Shown here in pieces: positions 4,228 through 5,416 of a stretch of DNA of 5,416 bases. The translations under genes and the position numbers were made by a program. Positions within the stretch are counted from its first letter, which is position 1. Each line of letters opens with the position of its first letter. Below the pieces are notes generated by a model. That model was not told the DNA's origin. It did not search any database and was given only the letters and a program-made list of their open reading frames with translations. Source of the DNA: JAZGDL01 sp036477795 (GTDB lineage Bacteria > Planctomycetota > Phycisphaerae > UBA1845); assembly GCA_036477795.1 (NCBI GenBank), contig JAZGDL010000402.1, positions 1 to 5,416 of the forward strand, given 5' to 3'.

Positions 4228-5416
4228 CTAATTACCTACCTTGACCACGTCGGTGTCGTCAACCTGCAATCCAGCATTGTCATAGACGAAGGCGTCGAAC
4301 CGGATCAGCCTGCCCTCCAACGTACCCGTAGCGACTATTGGCGGCATGCTGAAAAAGAGCTGCTGGCCACTGGCGAGTGTCCCGATGTTAAACGTGGCTC
4401 GCTCTTGGCGATCACACCGGCTTAATCCCGGACATGCACCATCGAACAGATCATTGCGAAGCGAGTTCAGCCCGTCCGGGTACTCCAGCGTAAGCACAAC
4501 ACCGAAACGATCGAAAGCGCCGGTGTTTGTAACCGTTAACTCGATATCCAGGATTTCCCCGGGCAAAGCCAGATCGGGACTGGCGACCACGGCCAGCTCC
4601 AAGAGGATGTCGCTCTGCACGCGCGTTGCAGCTTGGGAACGGACATGGTTCGCAGGCGTCTGGATATCTTCCAGGGTCGCTTCGGCTTGGATAATCGACC
4701 CTTCGACGAGCCCGCTGACCCGCACGGTTGCCTGCACCTCGCCACTCTGCCCGGGTCCGATCGCCCCCAAAGACCACTCGATAACATTGCCGTTCAGCAC
4801 GCCACCGTCAGTCGCTGAAACAAAGCTGGTTCCGTCGGGCACCGGCATCGACAAGGCGCCATTGGGTATCCCGTTGTCTGTCTCGCGCAGTCCATAGGTA
4901 AGCGTGTAGACGAGCTCGCCGCCCATGGGAATCGGATCAACGTTCTCCACCAACGCCAACTCCAACCGACGCGTCGCGTTGACCGTTATGGAATTGGTGC
5001 CAAGTACTTGAGAACCCAAGACATCGACGACCATGGCGTTGAAATCAACGATGGTCCCATCGACCGTGTCGCTCGCCACTTGTATTGGCATGGAGAATGT
5101 TCTGCCCGCGCCAGCGGTGAGCGTCCCGATGTTGAACGTGGCTCGTTCTTGGCGATCACACCGGCTTAATCCCGGACATGCACCGTCGAACAGATCATTG
5201 CGAAGCGAGTTGAGCCCGTCTGGGTAATCCAGCGTAAGCACGACACCGCTACGATCGAAAGCGCCGGGGTTTGTAACGGTCAACTCGACATCCAGGGTCT
5301 CGCCGCGGCGAGCTGGATCGGGACTGGTGACCACGACTAGCCCAAGCGGCGGATCGGTTGGCGTGCATGCGTCGTTTTCTTCGTCGCAGGTCTGATCTGC
5401 TGAACATGGCTCCGTA
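4228..5416 (-). CDS. Secreted DUF11/CARDB-like Ig-fold repeat protein (C-terminal 395 residues; start beyond window)
   Basis: The frame is open from the right edge to TAG at 4228-4230. The first visible residues include a Cys-rich CSADQTCDEENDAC linker, then three beta-rich domains of about 120 residues: 26-145, 146-270 and 271-395. Domains 1 and 3 share SPD, LD(V/I)ELTVTN-GAFDR, GVVLTL-YPDGLNSLRNDLF and GACPGLSRCDRQE, with two Cys that may form a disulfide. The middle domain (VYTLTYGLRETDNG, P-GTSFVSATDGG, V-EWSLGAIGPG) fits the DUF11 conserved-repeat pattern found in exported adhesins and surface-layer proteins. A GTG at 5334 could be read as a start, but the frame continues upstream with meaningful sequence and no Shine-Dalgarno, so the real start lies outside. 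The likely role is structural or adhesive, outside the cell. No sorting tail or membrane segment is seen at the C-terminus (DTDVVKVGN). The partner or ligand is unknown. Confidence 0.85.
   Translation of the reverse strand, partial: TEPCSADQTCDEENDACTPTDPPLGLVVVTSPDPARRGETLDVELTVTNPGAFDRSGVVLTLDYPDGLNSLRNDLFDGACPGLSRCDRQERATFNIGTLTAGAGRTFSMPIQVASDTVDGTIVDFNAMVVDVLGSQVLGTNSITVNATRRLELALVENVDPIPMGGELVYTLTYGLRETDNGIPNGALSMPVPDGTSFVSATDGGVLNGNVIEWSLGAIGPGQSGEVQATVRVSGLVEGSIIQAEATLEDIQTPANHVRSQAATRVQSDILLELAVVASPDLALPGEILDIELTVTNTGAFDRFGVVLTLEYPDGLNSLRNDLFDGACPGLSRCDRQERATFNIGTLASGQQLFFSMPPIVATGTLEGRLIRFDAFVYDNAGLQVDDTDVVKVGN
4378..4590 (-). repeat. Near-identical intragenic repeat, copy in domain 3 (partner at 5122-5334)
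   Basis: This stretch matches 5122-5334 at a constant offset of 744 bp (248 codons). The core 4404-4467 differs from 5148-5211 at a single base (A4441 against G5185). Similarity falls towards both ends, as expected after partial duplication or gene conversion. Confidence 0.9.
5122..5334 (-). repeat. Near-identical intragenic repeat, copy in domain 1 (partner at 4378-4590)
   Basis: This is the partner of the copy in domain 3. It encodes the strand set from SPDPARRGE to FNIGTL, including the two-Cys loop. Recombination between the copies would remove exactly 248 codons and keep the frame. Confidence 0.9.

Noticed and set aside
5332..5334. GTG as the start of the Ig-like protein
   Set aside because: The frame stays open upstream with a sensible Cys-rich linker, and no Shine-Dalgarno precedes this codon.

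Overview
This window is GC-rich and reads like accessory DNA of an environmental bacterium. The two host genes encode large secreted repeat proteins: an FG-GAP/VCBS-type beta-propeller protein with an 'LDIKPGSCPNP' domain, and a DUF11/CARDB-like Ig-fold protein. Such proteins are typical of Planctomycetes and similar large-genome bacteria. This taxonomic suggestion rests on protein style only and is tentative.

Layout: (1) Positions 1-1443, minus strand, hold the N-terminal 481 residues of the FG-GAP protein. It has a signal peptide, three propeller repeats, and a start set by a strong Shine-Dalgarno. A plausible sigma70-like promoter lies at 1571-1600. The C-terminus lies off the left edge. 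(2) Positions 1444-1945 are mostly non-coding and decayed. They contain a 13-bp direct repeat and, at 1757-1945 (+), a fragment resembling the middle of an IS110-family transposase. (3) Positions 1946-3948 (+) are an apparently complete group II intron. The ribozyme 5' domains carry EBS1 and EBS2 that pair perfectly with the 5' exon. An intact reverse transcriptase/maturase ORF without an HNH endonuclease domain sits in domain IV, followed by domain V and domain VI with a bulged branch-point A. (4) Positions 3949-4227 are non-coding. They start with a 16-bp tandem copy of the intron's own 3' end and later contain a second copy of the intron's 17-bp target site. (5) Positions 4228-5416, minus strand, are the C-terminal 395 residues of the Ig-like repeat protein, whose first and third domains are near-identical in DNA.

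The two host genes point the same way (leftward) and encode similar kinds of surface or secreted protein, so they may belong to one locus. The DNA between them has served as a landing site for mobile elements. The intron is on the opposite strand, so it interrupts neither host gene. I found no defence system, CRISPR array, tRNA or rRNA. The least ordinary signals are the structures around the intron: the duplicated 3' end and the apparently unoccupied duplicate target 144 bp downstream.
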